From contig JASHNS010000071.1 of the NCBI GenBank assembly GCA_030041515.1, positions 1 to 62,980 of the forward strand: a stretch of DNA of 62,980 nucleotides, given 5' to 3'. This document shows, piece by piece, positions 1 through 9,518 of this stretch; the stretch's first letter is position 1, and every line of letters begins with the position of its first letter. The notes beneath the pieces are model-generated. The model worked only from the letters and a program-made list of their open reading frames with translations. It was not told where the DNA came from and searched no databases. The translations under genes were made by a program, and so were the position numbers. The stretch is from Acidobacteriaceae bacterium (lineage in GTDB: Bacteria > Acidobacteriota > Terriglobia > Terriglobales > Acidobacteriaceae).

Positions 1-487
<487 letters not shown>

Positions 488-492
<5 letters not shown>

Positions 493-568
493 CTGAGAAG
501 CGGCCAGCGAAGGGCCGGTCAGCTAAGAAGCGGTTAGCGGTGAGACGGTTAGCGAAAGGGTGGCGGGG
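488..568 (+). repeat. Degenerate AGCTGAGAAGCGGTTAGCGA-type array (family B), tuf-rpsJ spacer
   Basis: The spacer is built from variants of AGCTGAGAAGCGG followed by CCAGCGAA, TTAGCGG or TTAGCGAA, repeated about four times. The same words recur at 4005-4082, 11360-11407 and weakly at 3675-3712. No reading frame of note covers it. Confidence 0.7.
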
Positions 569-609
569 CTGAAGCGATTTGGCTCCGCTGACCAGAAAGA
601 AACAAGACG

Positions 610-927
610 ATGGTTGGACAGAGAATACGAATCCGGCTGAAGGCGTACGACTACCGCGTGCTCGACACCTCAACGGGCGAGATTGTGGACACCGCCAAGC
701 GGACGGGCGCGCAGGTGGCGGGACCGATTCCGTTGCCCACGGTGAAGAACAAGTACTGTGTGCTGCGTTCGCCGCACGTGGACAAGAAGTCGCGTGAGGA
801 GTTCGAGATCAGGACGCACAAACGCCTGATCGACATTCTGGAGCCGACGCAGCAGACGGTGGACGCGCTGATGAAGCTGGATCTGCCGGCCGGCGTGGAC
901 GTGGAGATCAAAGCCTTCGAAAAATAG
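610..927 (+). CDS. rpsJ: 30S ribosomal protein uS10
   Basis: The 105-residue product is a full-length uS10 ([16 protein letters not shown] at the start, [32 protein letters not shown] in the conserved loop region). uS10 is a head protein of the small subunit and also the NusE transcription factor. It is the first gene of the S10 cluster after tuf. The ATG is preceded by an A-rich stretch and gives the standard N-terminus. The stop codon abuts a double-hairpin element. Confidence 0.98.
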   Translation: MVGQRIRIRLKAYDYRVLDTSTGEIVDTAKRTGAQVAGPIPLPTVKNKYCVLRSPHVDKKSREEFEIRTHKRLIDILEPTQQTVDALMKLDLPAGVDVEIKAFEK

Positions 928-961
928 GGACTAGCCGTCCAGGCGGACGCGCCTTCGGCGC
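928..961 (+). repeat. Double-hairpin element, copy 1 (family D)
   Basis: It begins right after the rpsJ stop. It folds as CGTCC-AGGC-GGACG (936-949) followed by GCGCC-TTC-GGCGC (949-961). A second copy at 8808-8841 matches at 31 of 34 positions and also begins immediately after a stop codon. There is no T-run, so it does not look like an intrinsic terminator. Confidence 0.75.
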
Positions 962-1035
962 AAAACGCTGACGGCGCTGAGCAGCACCTACAGTGCCCAG
1001 CCGAATGGCGGGCATGATGAGGAGAGGAAAAGGAA

Positions 1036-1782
1036 ATGCCAGTTAACGGGATTTTGGGCAAGAAGATCGGGATGACGCAGGTGTTCGATGAGAAGGGTGA
1101 AGTGCACCCGATCACCGTGCTGCAGGCCGGTCCGTGCGTGGTGACGCAGCTGAAGACGGCGCTGAAGGATGGCTACGACGCGGCGCAGATCGGGCTGGTC
1201 GAGTTCGTCAAGGCGTCGAAGGTCGGGAAGCCGCAGGCGGGTCACTTTGCGAAGAGCAATGTCGCGCCGGTGAAGTTCCAGAAGGAAGTCGCGATTGAGG
1301 CGGCGAAGGCTGCGGCCGAGGGCGAAGCGGCGACGGATGGTGTGAAGGCCGGCGATCGCGTTCTGGTCGACATCTTCTCCGACGAGAAATACGTGGACGT
1401 GACGGGCACCAGCAAGGGCCGCGGATTCGCGGGCGTGGTGCGGCGGCACGGTTTCGGCGGCGGTCCGAAGTCGCACGGCCACATGTTTCAGGTGCAGGGC
1501 TCGATCGGCGCCTCGTCGTTTCCCTCGCGCGTGTTTCCTGGGCAGCGCATGCCGGGCCACATGGGCGTGGATAAGGTGACGGTGCGGAATCTGCGGATTC
1601 GCGGCATCGACATCGACGAGAACCTGATCATGGTCGAGGGCGCTGTGCCGGGTCCTCGTGACGGCTACGTGGTGATCACGAAGTCGAAGGCTCCTCCGCG
1701 CGAGCGCCGCGGGTTTGCGGGCTCGGGCACGGTGGATCCGCTGAAGGCTTCGAAGCGCGCCAGCGGCAAAAAAGGCAAGTAG
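1036..1782 (+). CDS. rplC: 50S ribosomal protein uL3
   Basis: The 248-residue product starts NGILGKKIGMTQVF and contains the uL3 core GRGFAGVVRRHGFGGGPKSHG and FPGQRMPGHMG. uL3 helps start large-subunit assembly near the peptidyl transferase centre. It is slightly longer than typical uL3 (about 210) owing to a KAAAEGEAATDG-type insertion near residue 95 and a Lys-rich C-terminus. A purine-rich GGAGAGG lies just upstream of the ATG. Confidence 0.98.
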   Translation: MPVNGILGKKIGMTQVFDEKGEVHPITVLQAGPCVVTQLKTALKDGYDAAQIGLVEFVKASKVGKPQAGHFAKSNVAPVKFQKEVAIEAAKAAAEGEAATDGVKAGDRVLVDIFSDEKYVDVTGTSKGRGFAGVVRRHGFGGGPKSHGHMFQVQGSIGASSFPSRVFPGQRMPGHMGVDKVTVRNLRIRGIDIDENLIMVEGAVPGPRDGYVVITKSKAPPRERRGFAGSGTVDPLKASKRASGKKGK

Positions 1783-1787
1783 GCCCG

Positions 1788-1822
1788 AGGGGATACGGTC
1801 TACGGTTTACGGGTTAGAGAGT
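1788..1822 (+). repeat. Telomere-like GGTTTACGGGTTAG spacer repeat (family A)
   Basis: The rplC-rplD spacer contains GGATACGG, CTACGG, TTTACGGG and TTAGAG words in tandem. It shares GGTTTACGGGTTA with 2803-2838 and related blocks with 5385-5420 and 15752-15782. Confidence 0.65.
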
Positions 1823-1829
1823 TAAGACG

Positions 1830-2507
1830 ATGGCAAACATTGACGTAGTGGATCTCGGAGGACAGAAGGTCGGCTCGCTGGAGCTGGCTGATGAGGTCTT
1901 CGGGCAGGTGAACGAGGCGCTGCTGTGGGAAGCGGTGAAGCACTACCGCGCCGCGCTGCGCGCGGGCACGCACGCCACGAAGAACCGCAAGCTGGTGTCC
2001 GGGTCGGGCAAGAAGCTGTGGAAGCAGAAGGGCACGGGCCGGGCGCGTATCGGCTCGGTGCGTTCTCCGCTGTGGCGGCATGGCGGCACGGTGCACGGGC
2101 CGGTGCCTCACTCGCACGAGTATCCCTTTCCGCGCAAAAAGCTGCTGGGCGCGCTGCGCTCGGCGCTGGCAGTGAAGCTGGCTGACGGCAAGCTGATCGT
2201 CGTGGAGTCGCTCGAAGCGAAAGAGCCGAAGACGAAGCTGTATCGCGCGGCTCTGGATAAGCTCGAGGCGAAGAAGACGGCGCTGCTGGTGGAGAGCGGA
2301 GCGAGCCTGGGGCCGAATCTGCAGAAGGGCGTCCGGAACCTCCAGGGCGTCGATCTGATGCTCAACAGCGAGGTGCATCCTTACGACCTGCTGAAGCCGG
2401 AGCGGGTGATCTTTTCGCGGCCGGCGATCGAAAAGCTGCAGGAATCGCTGAAGAAGTCGGTTCCGCGCGGCCGGAAGTCAGAGACCAGAAAGGCGAAGGT
2501 GGCCTGA
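1830..2507 (+). CDS. rplD: 50S ribosomal protein uL4
   Basis: A 225-residue uL4. The internal loop region reads GSGKKLWKQKGTGRARIGS and RSPLWRHGGTVHGP, the part that reaches the exit tunnel in this family. In some bacteria uL4 also autoregulates the S10 operon; no leader can be tested here because the operon start is outside the window. The stop TGA shares one base with the rplW start (TGATG), so translational coupling is likely. Confidence 0.98.
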   Translation: MANIDVVDLGGQKVGSLELADEVFGQVNEALLWEAVKHYRAALRAGTHATKNRKLVSGSGKKLWKQKGTGRARIGSVRSPLWRHGGTVHGPVPHSHEYPFPRKKLLGALRSALAVKLADGKLIVVESLEAKEPKTKLYRAALDKLEAKKTALLVESGASLGPNLQKGVRNLQGVDLMLNSEVHPYDLLKPERVIFSRPAIEKLQESLKKSVPRGRKSETRKAKVA

Positions 2508-2800
2508 TGCCGACGACCTATACAGTGATTCGCCGGGCCATGATCACGGAGAAGGCGCTGCGGGCCAAGGAAGCCGAAGGCACGCTGGTTTTCGAGGTGG
2601 ATCCAAAGGCGACGAAGACGGAAGTGAAGCAGGCGGTGGAAGCGCTGTTCAAAGTGAAGGTAAGAGCGGTGCGCACCGTGAACCACGCGGGCAAAGAACG
2701 CCGCCGCGGCAAGTTTGCCGGTTATCGGCCCGACTGGAAGAAGGCGTATGTGCGCCTGAAGGCGGGCGAAAAGATGCCGGATTACGTGAACAACCTGTAA
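2507..2800 (+). CDS. rplW: 50S ribosomal protein uL23
   Basis: A 97-residue uL23 (VIRRAMITEKALRAKE, FEVDPKATKTEVKQAVEALF, KVRAVRTVN). It lies at the polypeptide exit and is the docking site for trigger factor and SRP in other bacteria. It overlaps the rplD stop by one base. Confidence 0.98.
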   Translation: MPTTYTVIRRAMITEKALRAKEAEGTLVFEVDPKATKTEVKQAVEALFKVKVRAVRTVNHAGKERRRGKFAGYRPDWKKAYVRLKAGEKMPDYVNNL

Positions 2801-2802
2801 GA

Positions 2803-2838
2803 GCAGGGGTTACGGTTTACGGGTTAAGGATTAGGGCA
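2803..2838 (+). repeat. Telomere-like spacer repeat (family A), rplW-rplB
   Basis: CAGGGGTTACGG, TTTACGGGTTAAGG and ATTAGGG occur in tandem. CAGGGGTTACGG recurs exactly at 15752, downstream of rpsK. Confidence 0.65.
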
Positions 2839-2852
2839 GAGAGAGTAACGAG

Positions 2853-3677
2853 ATGCCGATTAAAACATACAGACCAGTCACGCCGACGCTGCGTTTTCAG
2901 ACCACGCTGGTGCGGGACGAGATCACGACGGACAAGCCGTACAAGCCGCTTCTGGTGAACAAGCTGCGGACAGGCGGACGGCGGAACTCGGGCGACCTGA
3001 CGATCCGCCATCACGGGGGCGGCCACAAGCAGAAGCTGCGGCTGATCGACTTCAAGCGCGAAAAGCACGGGGTCCCCGGCAAGGTAGCCACGATCGAGTA
3101 CGATCCGAACCGGTCTTCGCGGATTGCGCTGGTGAGCTACGCGGACGGCGAGAAGCGCTACATTCTGCAGCCGGTTGGATTGAAGGTCGGCCAGACGATC
3201 ATGAGCGGGCCGGAAGCGGACATCCTGGTGGGGAACGCGCTGCCGCTCAGGAACATTCCCGCCGGCACCACGGTGCACAACGTGGAGCTGCGGCCGGGCA
3301 AGGGCGCACAGATGGTGCGCTCGGCCGGCGCGAGCGCGCAGCTGGTGGCGAAAGAAGGCGACTACGCGCTGCTGAAGCTGCCTTCCGGCGAGACGCGCCG
3401 CGTGCTGATCGACTGCATGGCGACGATCGGGCAGGTGGGCAACACGGATCACGAGAACGTTTCGATCGGCAAGGCGGGACGGAACCGCTGGAAGGGGATT
3501 CGCCCGACGAACCGCGGCGTGACCATGAACCCGGTGGACCATCCGCACGGCGGCGGCGAAGGCAAGACTTCCGGCGGACGCCATCCGGTGACGCCGTGGG
3601 GCCAGCCGACGCGCGGCTACAAGACGCGGAATAACAAGCGGACGGATGCGTTTATCGTTGCGAGACGCAGCAAATAG
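2853..3677 (+). CDS. rplB: 50S ribosomal protein uL2
   Basis: The 274-residue product is full-length uL2, with [18 protein letters not shown] in the N-terminal half and the C-terminal [12 protein letters not shown](K) motif next to the peptidyl transferase centre. It begins [15 protein letters not shown]. The next gene, rpsS, follows after 39 bases. Confidence 0.98.
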   Translation: MPIKTYRPVTPTLRFQTTLVRDEITTDKPYKPLLVNKLRTGGRRNSGDLTIRHHGGGHKQKLRLIDFKREKHGVPGKVATIEYDPNRSSRIALVSYADGEKRYILQPVGLKVGQTIMSGPEADILVGNALPLRNIPAGTTVHNVELRPGKGAQMVRSAGASAQLVAKEGDYALLKLPSGETRRVLIDCMATIGQVGNTDHENVSIGKAGRNRWKGIRPTNRGVTMNPVDHPHGGGEGKTSGGRHPVTPWGQPTRGYKTRNNKRTDAFIVARRSK

Positions 3678-3716
3678 CGAGTTAGCAAGCCAGCCAGTGA
3701 GTAAAGAGGATTTGAG

Positions 3717-4004
3717 ATGGCAAGGTCGACAAAGAAGGGCGCCTTCGTGGATGGTCACCTGATGGTGAAGATCGAGGCGATGAACCGCTCCAACGACAAG
3801 AAGGTGGTGCGCACCTGGTCGCGGCGGTCGACGATTCACCCGGAAATGGTGGGACATACGATCGCGGTGCACAACGGCAAGAAATTTGTGCCGGTGTACG
3901 TGACGGAAAACATGGTGGGGCACAAGCTGGGCGAATTCGCGGCAACCCGTATGTTCAAGGGGCACTCGATGAAGGCCGCCGAGACCGTGGCGAAGCCGAA
4001 GTAA
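3717..4004 (+). CDS. rpsS: 30S ribosomal protein uS19
   Basis: A 95-residue uS19 ([56 protein letters not shown]). It is a head protein that contacts the A-site finger of the large subunit. The spacer to rplV carries family B repeats. Confidence 0.98.
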   Translation: MARSTKKGAFVDGHLMVKIEAMNRSNDKKVVRTWSRRSTIHPEMVGHTIAVHNGKKFVPVYVTENMVGHKLGEFAATRMFKGHSMKAAETVAKPK

Positions 4005-4082
4005 GGCAGCTCTGAAGCGGCTGGCTGAGAAACGGTCAGCGAAGAGCTGGTCAGCGAAGAAGCGGTTAGCGAGTTAGCGGCC
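4005..4082 (+). repeat. GGTCAGCGAA/GGTTAGCGAG array (family B), rpsS-rplV spacer
   Basis: GAAGCGG, GGTCAGCGAA (twice), GCGGTTAGCGA and GTTAGCGG succeed each other across the whole spacer. It is the densest family B array in the window. Confidence 0.7.
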
Positions 4083-4113
4083 GCGGCAGGATTGGGAAGG
4101 TTTGGAGCAAGGA

Positions 4114-4692
4114 ATGGATACGCAGACACGGGAATTCCGGGCCGAAGCGAGGTTTCAGCGGGTGTCGCCGCAGAAGGCGCGGCTGGTGCTGGATCTGATC
4201 AAGGGCCGGGGCGTCGAAGAGGCGCTGAATACGGTGGCGTTCGCGAAGAAGGCGGTCGCTCCGCTGGTGGAGAAGGTGCTGCGCTCGGCATTGCAGAACG
4301 CGAACCACCTGAGCCAGGAGCAGGGCCTCGACGTGGACCTCGACAATCTGTATGTGAAGCGGGCGGTGGCGAACGAAGGCCCGCGCATGAAGCGCATTCG
4401 CCCCGCGCCCATGGGACGCGCGTACCGGTACCAGCGGCGACTGTCTCACATTCAGATCGCCGTGGCGGAGCGGGAGCACGCCGAGCACATGGTGCATCGC
4501 GTGGAAGAGGAGCCGGCGGCGGGAGCAGCGCCGGTGAAGCACGCAGCGAAGAAGACAGCGGGCAGGAAGCATCCCGCAAAGAAGGCAGCGGCGACGACCT
4601 CGAAAAAGACGGGGCCGGCGAAGAAGGCGGCCGCGCATAAACCGGCGAAGAAGGCCGCGAAGAAGTCCGCAAAGAACGCGAAGAAGAAGTAG
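4114..4692 (+). CDS. rplV: 50S ribosomal protein uL22 with long Lys/Ala tail
   Basis: Residues up to about 118 are a normal uL22 (RVSPQKARLVLDLIKGR; KRAVANEGPRMKRIRPAPMGRAYR, the tunnel-lining hairpin). The rest, about 70 residues, is a histone H1-like tail of KKAAxK, HPAKKA and GPAKKA words, making 192 residues against a usual length of about 115. I prefer ATG 4114 because GGAG (4104-4107) lies 6 bases upstream; the in-frame TTG 4102 would add four residues. A similar tail occurs on uL29 in the same operon. Confidence 0.95.
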   Translation: MDTQTREFRAEARFQRVSPQKARLVLDLIKGRGVEEALNTVAFAKKAVAPLVEKVLRSALQNANHLSQEQGLDVDLDNLYVKRAVANEGPRMKRIRPAPMGRAYRYQRRLSHIQIAVAEREHAEHMVHRVEEEPAAGAAPVKHAAKKTAGRKHPAKKAAATTSKKTGPAKKAAAHKPAKKAAKKSAKNAKKK

Positions 4693-4710
4693 CGAGAGGC
4701 GAGAGAGATT

Positions 4711-5382
4711 ATGGGACAGAAAGTCCATCCTTACGGATTCCGGATCGGCATCAACAAGCCGTGGCGGTCGCGCTGGTTCGTGAGCCGCGATTACGACAAG
4801 CTGCTGGTGGAGGACGTTCACCTGAAGCGCGAGCTGAAGGAGAAGCTGAAGGCAGCGGGCGTCAGCTCGGTGGAAGTGGAACGGCCGGGCAACAAGCTGC
4901 GGCTGATGATCCGCACGGCGCGTCCGGGCATCGTGATCGGCCGCAAGGGCGCGGAGATCGAGAAGCTGAAGGGCGAGCTGCAGAAGCGCACCAACCGCGA
5001 CGTGTTCATTGACATTCTGGAGGTGAACAAGCCGGAACTGGACGCGCAGCTGGTGGCGGAGAACATCGCGCTGCAGCTGGAAAAGCGCGTGGGTTTCCGG
5101 CGCGCGATGCGCAAGGCGGTGGATTCGGCGCTGCGCTTCGGCTGCAAGGGGATCAAGGTCCGGGTGTCGGGTCGGCTGAACGGCAACGAAATCGCGCGGT
5201 CGGAGTGGTACCTGCAGGGGCGGTTGCCGCTCCACACACTGCGCGCGGACATCGATTATGGGTTTGCCGAGGCGCGCACGACGTATGGCGTGATTGGCGT
5301 GAAGACGTGGATCTATCGCGGAGATATCTACCAGCAGAAGCGGCGCGAGCCGCAGGCCGCGGTAGGAAGCTCGATCTTCTAG
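4711..5382 (+). CDS. rpsC: 30S ribosomal protein uS3
   Basis: A 223-residue uS3 starting [14 protein letters not shown]. The KH domain motif [16 protein letters not shown] is clear, as is the C-terminal [22 protein letters not shown]. It forms part of the mRNA entry channel. It follows rplV by 18 bases with GAGAGG upstream of the ATG. Confidence 0.98.
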   Translation: MGQKVHPYGFRIGINKPWRSRWFVSRDYDKLLVEDVHLKRELKEKLKAAGVSSVEVERPGNKLRLMIRTARPGIVIGRKGAEIEKLKGELQKRTNRDVFIDILEVNKPELDAQLVAENIALQLEKRVGFRRAMRKAVDSALRFGCKGIKVRVSGRLNGNEIARSEWYLQGRLPLHTLRADIDYGFAEARTTYGVIGVKTWIYRGDIYQQKRREPQAAVGSSIF

Positions 5383-5384
5383 TG

Positions 5385-5420
5385 ACTACGGGATACGGTT
5401 CACGGGTTAGGGATTAGGAC
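5385..5420 (+). repeat. Telomere-like spacer repeat (family A), rpsC-rplP
   Basis: CGGGATACGG, TTCACGGG, TTAGGG and ATTAGG follow each other between the rpsC stop and the rplP start. Confidence 0.6.
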
Positions 5421-5435
5421 AACAGGAATCTCGAT

Positions 5436-5870
5436 ATGTTGATGCCAAAGAAAGTGAAGTACCGCAAGCAGCAGCGCGGGCGCATGCGCGGCAAGGCGTG
5501 GCGGGGCAGCGAACTGTCGTTCGGCGATTACGGCCTGAAGGTGATGGAGTGCGGATACATCACTGATCGGCAGATTGAAGCCAGCCGCGTTGCCATGACG
5601 CGCTTCATCAAGCGCGGCGGCAAAATCTGGCTACGCCTGTTCCCGGATAAGCCCGTCACCAAGAAACCGGCCGAAACCCGTATGGGCAAGGGCAAGGGCG
5701 CGCCGGATCACTGGGTGGCCGTGGTGCGGCCGGGACGCATTCTGTTCGAGATGGAAGGCGTGACGCCGGATCTCGCGCAGGAAGCGATGCGTCTGGCGGC
5801 GCACAAGCTTCCGCTGAAGACGAAGTTCGTGCAGCGGCACGACGTGAAGGCGACGGTCGCCGCGAAGTAG
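5436..5870 (+). CDS. rplP: 50S ribosomal protein uL16
   Basis: A 144-residue uL16 ([55 protein letters not shown]). It binds the A-tRNA elbow region near the peptidyl transferase centre. The MLMPKK start is family-typical, so the ATG at 5436 is favoured over the ATG two codons later. Confidence 0.98.
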   Translation: MLMPKKVKYRKQQRGRMRGKAWRGSELSFGDYGLKVMECGYITDRQIEASRVAMTRFIKRGGKIWLRLFPDKPVTKKPAETRMGKGKGAPDHWVAVVRPGRILFEMEGVTPDLAQEAMRLAAHKLPLKTKFVQRHDVKATVAAK

Positions 5871-5906
5871 ACGTTCAGGCCGGATTGGCCGGAGAGAAGA
5901 GAGACG

Positions 5907-6323
5907 ATGGAAGCGGAGAAGTATCGCAACCTGGGCAACGATGAGCTGGCGCTGGAGGCGCGCAAGACGGCCGAGCAGCTCTTCCGTCTGCGTTTCCAGA
6001 TGAAGCTGGGCCAGACCGAGGGCGTGAAAAAGCTGCGCGAGCTGCGCAGAGATATTGCTCGCATCAAGACCGTGGAGCGGGAGCGCGAGCTGGGGCTGCA
6101 TCCGACCCCGGCCGGCAAACTCACCGACACGGAGAAGCCGGAAGCCGCCGCGGTGGCCAAACCCGTACGGAAGAAAGCGGCGAAGCCGGCGCGGAAAAAG
6201 GCCGCAAAGAAGGCGGCGGGGGCGCGCAGGAGCGGCGCTCGGAGCACCTCGCGGCGTTCGGTGGCGAAGCCGTCATCGAACAAAAAGAAAGCGGCACGCT
6301 CCTCGAGCGTGAAGAAGGGCTGA
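5907..6323 (+). CDS. rpmC: 50S ribosomal protein uL29 with long basic tail
   Basis: The first 63 or so residues are uL29 ([52 protein letters not shown]). The family is normally 60-70 residues; this one has 138. The extra 75 residues are rich in Lys, Ala, Arg and Ser ([20 protein letters not shown]). uL29 sits beside uL23 at the tunnel exit. The tail is in frame up to the stop and rpsQ follows after 4 bases, so it is not a frameshift artefact. Confidence 0.95.
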   Translation: MEAEKYRNLGNDELALEARKTAEQLFRLRFQMKLGQTEGVKKLRELRRDIARIKTVERERELGLHPTPAGKLTDTEKPEAAAVAKPVRKKAAKPARKKAAKKAAGARRSGARSTSRRSVAKPSSNKKKAARSSSVKKG

Positions 6324-6327
6324 AGCC

Positions 6328-6645
6328 ATGAGCGAAACGACGGAACAGACGCGCGCCTCCAGGCGCAACGAGAAGGTCGGCCAGGTGGTCTCGACGAAGA
6401 TGCAGAAGACCATCGTGGTGGAAGTGGAGATGCGCAAGGCGCATGCCAAGTACAAGCGGATCATCCGCAGCAGCCGCAAGTTTTACGCGCACGATGAGCA
6501 GAACACCGCGCGCGTGGGCGATATGGTGCGCATCCGGGAGACGCGGCCGCTGAGCAAGCTGAAACGCTGGAACCTGGAAGAGATCCTGCGCCGGTCGAAG
6601 CTGGCGCAGATCGAGGAAGAGACAAAAACGGCCGCCGCCGAATAG
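6328..6645 (+). CDS. rpsQ: 30S ribosomal protein uS17
   Basis: A 105-residue uS17 with [47 protein letters not shown]. It is an early 16S rRNA-binding protein (OB fold). The N-terminus is about 17 residues longer than usual. The ATG at 6328 is four bases after the rpmC stop, consistent with coupled translation. Confidence 0.98.
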   Translation: MSETTEQTRASRRNEKVGQVVSTKMQKTIVVEVEMRKAHAKYKRIIRSSRKFYAHDEQNTARVGDMVRIRETRPLSKLKRWNLEEILRRSKLAQIEEETKTAAAE

Positions 6646-6672
6646 CAGGACGCGGGAGAAGGAGACAAAGCC

Positions 6673-7044
6673 ATGGCAGTGCAGATGAGAACCATGCTGG
6701 AAGTCGCCGACAACTCCGGCGCGCGCAAGCTGCAGATGATTCTGCCGCTGGGCGGCGCCAGCGGGCTGAAGGCGGGGCTGGGTGACGTGATCACCGCGGC
6801 GGTCAAGGAAGCTTCCCCCGATGGGCAGGTGAAAAAGGGCAAGGTTGTCAAGGCGGTGGTCGTGCGCACGCGCAAGGAAACGCGCCGCCGCGACGGAACC
6901 TATATCCGCTTCGACACCAATGCGGCGGTGCTGATCAACGAGGCCGGCGAACCGGTGGGAACGCGCGTCTTCGGTCCGGTGGCTCGCGAGCTGCGTGAAA
7001 AGAAGTTTCTCAAGATTGTTTCTCTTGCTCCTGAAGTTCTGTAG
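6673..7044 (+). CDS. rplN: 50S ribosomal protein uL14
   Basis: A 123-residue uL14 ([80 protein letters not shown]). It forms intersubunit bridges. GGAGAAGGAGA precedes the ATG. Confidence 0.98.
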   Translation: MAVQMRTMLEVADNSGARKLQMILPLGGASGLKAGLGDVITAAVKEASPDGQVKKGKVVKAVVVRTRKETRRRDGTYIRFDTNAAVLINEAGEPVGTRVFGPVARELREKKFLKIVSLAPEVL

Positions 7045-7050
7045 CGCAGC

Positions 7051-7079
7051 GTACAGGGGATAGGGTTTAGGGGATAGGA
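7051..7079 (+). repeat. TAGGG-type spacer repeat (family A), rplN-rplX
   Basis: Four G-tracts (GGGG, GGG, GGGG, GG) separated by ATA, TTTA and ATA. It overlaps the approach to the rplX start, and AAAAGG just after it is the likely ribosome binding site. Confidence 0.65.
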
Positions 7080-7086
7080 AAAGGTT

Positions 7087-7422
7087 ATGGCGAGCTTGAA
7101 CATTCAGCGAAACGACACGGTGCAGGTGATCTCAGGCAGCGACCGCGGCAAGAAGGGTCGCGTGCTGCGTGTCTATCCGGACGAGAGCCGGCTCCTGGTG
7201 GAGCATGTGCGGGTGGCCAAGAAGCATCTGCGCGAGAACGCGCAGCGGCGCATTCAGGGCGGCATCGCGGAGCAGGAGATGCCGGTGCACGTCTCCAACG
7301 TGATGGTGGTTTGTCCGAACTGCAATCAACCCTCGCGCGTGGCGCACAAAGTTGAAGGCGATCAGAAGGTGCGCATCTGCCGGAAGTGCGGGAACACGAT
7401 TGTGGCGAAAAAGAGCAAATAG
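7087..7422 (+). CDS. rplX: 50S ribosomal protein uL24
   Basis: A 111-residue uL24 with the KOW segment ([21 protein letters not shown]) and a C-terminal part bearing two CxxC pairs (CPNC, CRKC), as in many bacterial uL24 proteins; they probably bind zinc. It is an early assembly protein near the tunnel exit. Confidence 0.98.
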   Translation: MASLNIQRNDTVQVISGSDRGKKGRVLRVYPDESRLLVEHVRVAKKHLRENAQRRIQGGIAEQEMPVHVSNVMVVCPNCNQPSRVAHKVEGDQKVRICRKCGNTIVAKKSK

Positions 7423-7504
7423 GGGACACGGGTTCCGGTTTAGCCCTCCGAAACGGTAAACGGCGCGAGCCAGTCCGAGAGCGGAGAAGCGGGAAGAGAA
7501 AACA

Positions 7505-8053
7505 ATGGCAGCGAGACTACGAGAGAAGTATCACAAGGAAATCAAGGGGGCGCTCCAGAAGGAGCTGAACCTCAAAAACCCGATGGCGGTGCCGCACCTC
7601 GAAAAGATCGTGCTGAACATGGGGCTGGGCGAGGCCACGCAGAACTCGAAGATGCTGGATCCGCTGACCGCCGATCTGGCGGCGATCGCGGGACAGAAGC
7701 CGGTCACCACGCGGGCGAAGAAGTCGATCGCGGCCTTCAAGGTGCGCGAAAACATGCCCATCGGCGCGATGGTCACGCTGCGCGGCGACACGATGTACGA
7801 GTTCCTCGACCGCCTGATCTCGGTCGCTCTGCCGCGCGTCCGCGACTTCCGCGGCGTTTCGACGAAGAGCTTCGACGGGCGCGGCAACTACACGCTGGGC
7901 ATTCGCGACCAGCTGATCTTCCCGGAGATCGACTACGCGAAGGTCGAGAAGCTGAAGGGCATGAACATCACCATCGTGACGTCGGCCCAGGACGATAATT
8001 CGGCGCGCGCGCTGCTGCGGCAGTTCGGCATGCCGTTCCGCCAGACGGCGTAA
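7505..8053 (+). CDS. rplE: 50S ribosomal protein uL5
   Basis: A 182-residue uL5 ([65 protein letters not shown]). It belongs to the 5S rRNA complex of the central protuberance. It is followed closely by rpsN. Confidence 0.98.
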   Translation: MAARLREKYHKEIKGALQKELNLKNPMAVPHLEKIVLNMGLGEATQNSKMLDPLTADLAAIAGQKPVTTRAKKSIAAFKVRENMPIGAMVTLRGDTMYEFLDRLISVALPRVRDFRGVSTKSFDGRGNYTLGIRDQLIFPEIDYAKVEKLKGMNITIVTSAQDDNSARALLRQFGMPFRQTA

Positions 8054-8073
8054 ACGAGAAGGACAGAGAGTTT

Positions 8074-8259
8074 ATGGCAACGACTGCAAAACGAGTGAAA
8101 GACGCGCGCAAGCCGAAGTTCAAGAGCCGCAAACACAATCGCTGCAAGCTGTGCGGACGGCCGCGGGCGTTTCTGCGAAAGTTTGGCGTGTGCCGGCTGT
8201 GTTTCCGGAGCCTGGCGCTGAGGGGCGAGATTCCTGGCGTGGTCAAGTCCTCCTGGTGA
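8074..8259 (+). CDS. rpsN: 30S ribosomal protein uS14, zinc-binding type
   Basis: The 61-residue short form has CKLCGR and CRLCFR pairs forming a four-cysteine zinc site, the C+ type. The longer cysteine-free paralogue is not in the window. Confidence 0.98.
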   Translation: MATTAKRVKDARKPKFKSRKHNRCKLCGRPRAFLRKFGVCRLCFRSLALRGEIPGVVKSSW

Positions 8260-8408
8260 GCACTGCGCGCACGGTGAACGGCGCGCTCACGCGCGCAAAA
8301 ACAAGGTTTGATCGGGAGCGAGAGCGAACGATCGAGAAGACATTCCGGCTGGTTCTCCGCTCAGGCTGAGCAGGGCGGGCGGAGCGAACGGGGAATGAAG
8401 GAGAAACG

Positions 8409-8807
8409 ATGAGTTTGACCGATCCGGTAGCGGATTTTCTGACGCGGATTCGCAATGCGATTCGCGCGCGGCACCAGAAGCTGGATGTTCCCGCCTCGAA
8501 GCTGAAGGCGGAGATTGCCCGCATCCTCAAAGAGGAAGGATATATCTCCAACTTCAAGACGACCGAGGAGAACGGGCACCCTGTGCTGCGGGTGTATCTG
8601 AAGTACGGCGCCAACAACGAAGCGGCGATCCGCGATCTGGAGCGTATCTCGCGGCCGGGCTGCCGCGTATACGTCGGGCGCGACGAGATTCGCCGGGTGC
8701 AGGGCGGCCTGGGCATCAGCATTCTCACCACGCCGCGCGGCGTGATGACCGGCCGCCAGGCGCGCCGCGAAGGCGTAGGCGGCGAACTGCTCTGCGAAGT
8801 CTGGTGA
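8409..8807 (+). CDS. rpsH: 30S ribosomal protein uS8
   Basis: A 132-residue uS8 (MSLTDPVADFLTRIRNA, GLGISILTTPRGVMTGRQARREGVGGELLCEVW). In Escherichia coli it represses spc operon translation. GAAGGAG lies upstream of the ATG. The stop codon abuts the second copy of the double-hairpin element. Confidence 0.98.
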   Translation: MSLTDPVADFLTRIRNAIRARHQKLDVPASKLKAEIARILKEEGYISNFKTTEENGHPVLRVYLKYGANNEAAIRDLERISRPGCRVYVGRDEIRRVQGGLGISILTTPRGVMTGRQARREGVGGELLCEVW

Positions 8808-8841
8808 GGACCAGCCGTCCAGGCGGGCGCGCCTGCGGCGC
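8808..8841 (+). repeat. Double-hairpin element, copy 2 (family D)
   Basis: Homologous to 928-961. It folds as CGTCC-AGGC-GGGCG then GCGCC-TGC-GGCGC. The A-to-G change relative to copy 1 keeps pairing as a G-U wobble and the third change lies in a loop, which hints that the structure is maintained. Confidence 0.75.
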
Positions 8842-8977
8842 CGGTCTCGGCGTGATGAAATTGTGACCCCCGCGCCGATGGCGCGGACGTGAGAGAAGCA
8901 AGGCGGCGAGCGGAAGCTGGCCGAGGCTGCAGTGGAACGGCGCAAGCCGGGACTCGCAAGCCACAAGGGATAAGAAG

Positions 8978-9517
8978 ATGTCACGCATTGGAAACAAGCC
9001 GATTCCGCTGCCCTCGGGCGTCAAGTACGCGATGCAGGGCAACGTCGTCACGGTCGAAGGACCGAAGGGCAAGATGGTGCAGTGGATTCCGGAAGGGATC
9101 AGGGTCGAGCAGAAAGACGGGCATCTGCACGCGGTGCGGGAGAACGACTCGCAGTCGGCGATTCACGGCCTGAGCCGGGCGCTGGTAGCGAACGCGGTTC
9201 ATGGCGTGACGCAGGGATGGTCGCAGGATCTCGATATCGTCGGCATCGGCTACCGCGCAGAACTGAAGGGCAAGAACACGGTGGTGTTCACGCTGGGCTA
9301 CTCGCATCCGATTGAGTTTCCGCTGCCCACCGGGATCACGGCGGCCATCGATCCGAAGCAGACGAGGGTGACGGTGAGCGGCGTGAATCGGCAGCTGGTA
9401 GGCCAGGTGGCCGCGGACATGCGCGCGCTGCGCAAGCCCGATCCGTACAAGAACAAGGGCGTGCGTTACGCGGACGAGAAGCTGAAGAAGAAGGTTGGCA
9501 AGACGGGAGCGAAGTAA
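8978..9517 (+). CDS. rplF: 50S ribosomal protein uL6
   Basis: A 179-residue uL6 ([23 protein letters not shown], and C-terminal [28 protein letters not shown]). It lies near the sarcin-ricin loop. The preceding spacer of 170 bases holds the double hairpin and no further gene. Confidence 0.98.
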   Translation: MSRIGNKPIPLPSGVKYAMQGNVVTVEGPKGKMVQWIPEGIRVEQKDGHLHAVRENDSQSAIHGLSRALVANAVHGVTQGWSQDLDIVGIGYRAELKGKNTVVFTLGYSHPIEFPLPTGITAAIDPKQTRVTVSGVNRQLVGQVAADMRALRKPDPYKNKGVRYADEKLKKKVGKTGAK

Positions 9518-9518
9518 A

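Noticed and set aside
2817-5235. Long minus-strand open frames (about 380 residues each) opposite rplB-rpsS and opposite rplV-rpsC
   Set aside because: They mirror strongly conserved ribosomal genes, are rich in Arg/His/Leu/Pro as expected of antisense frames in GC-rich DNA, and contain no domain.
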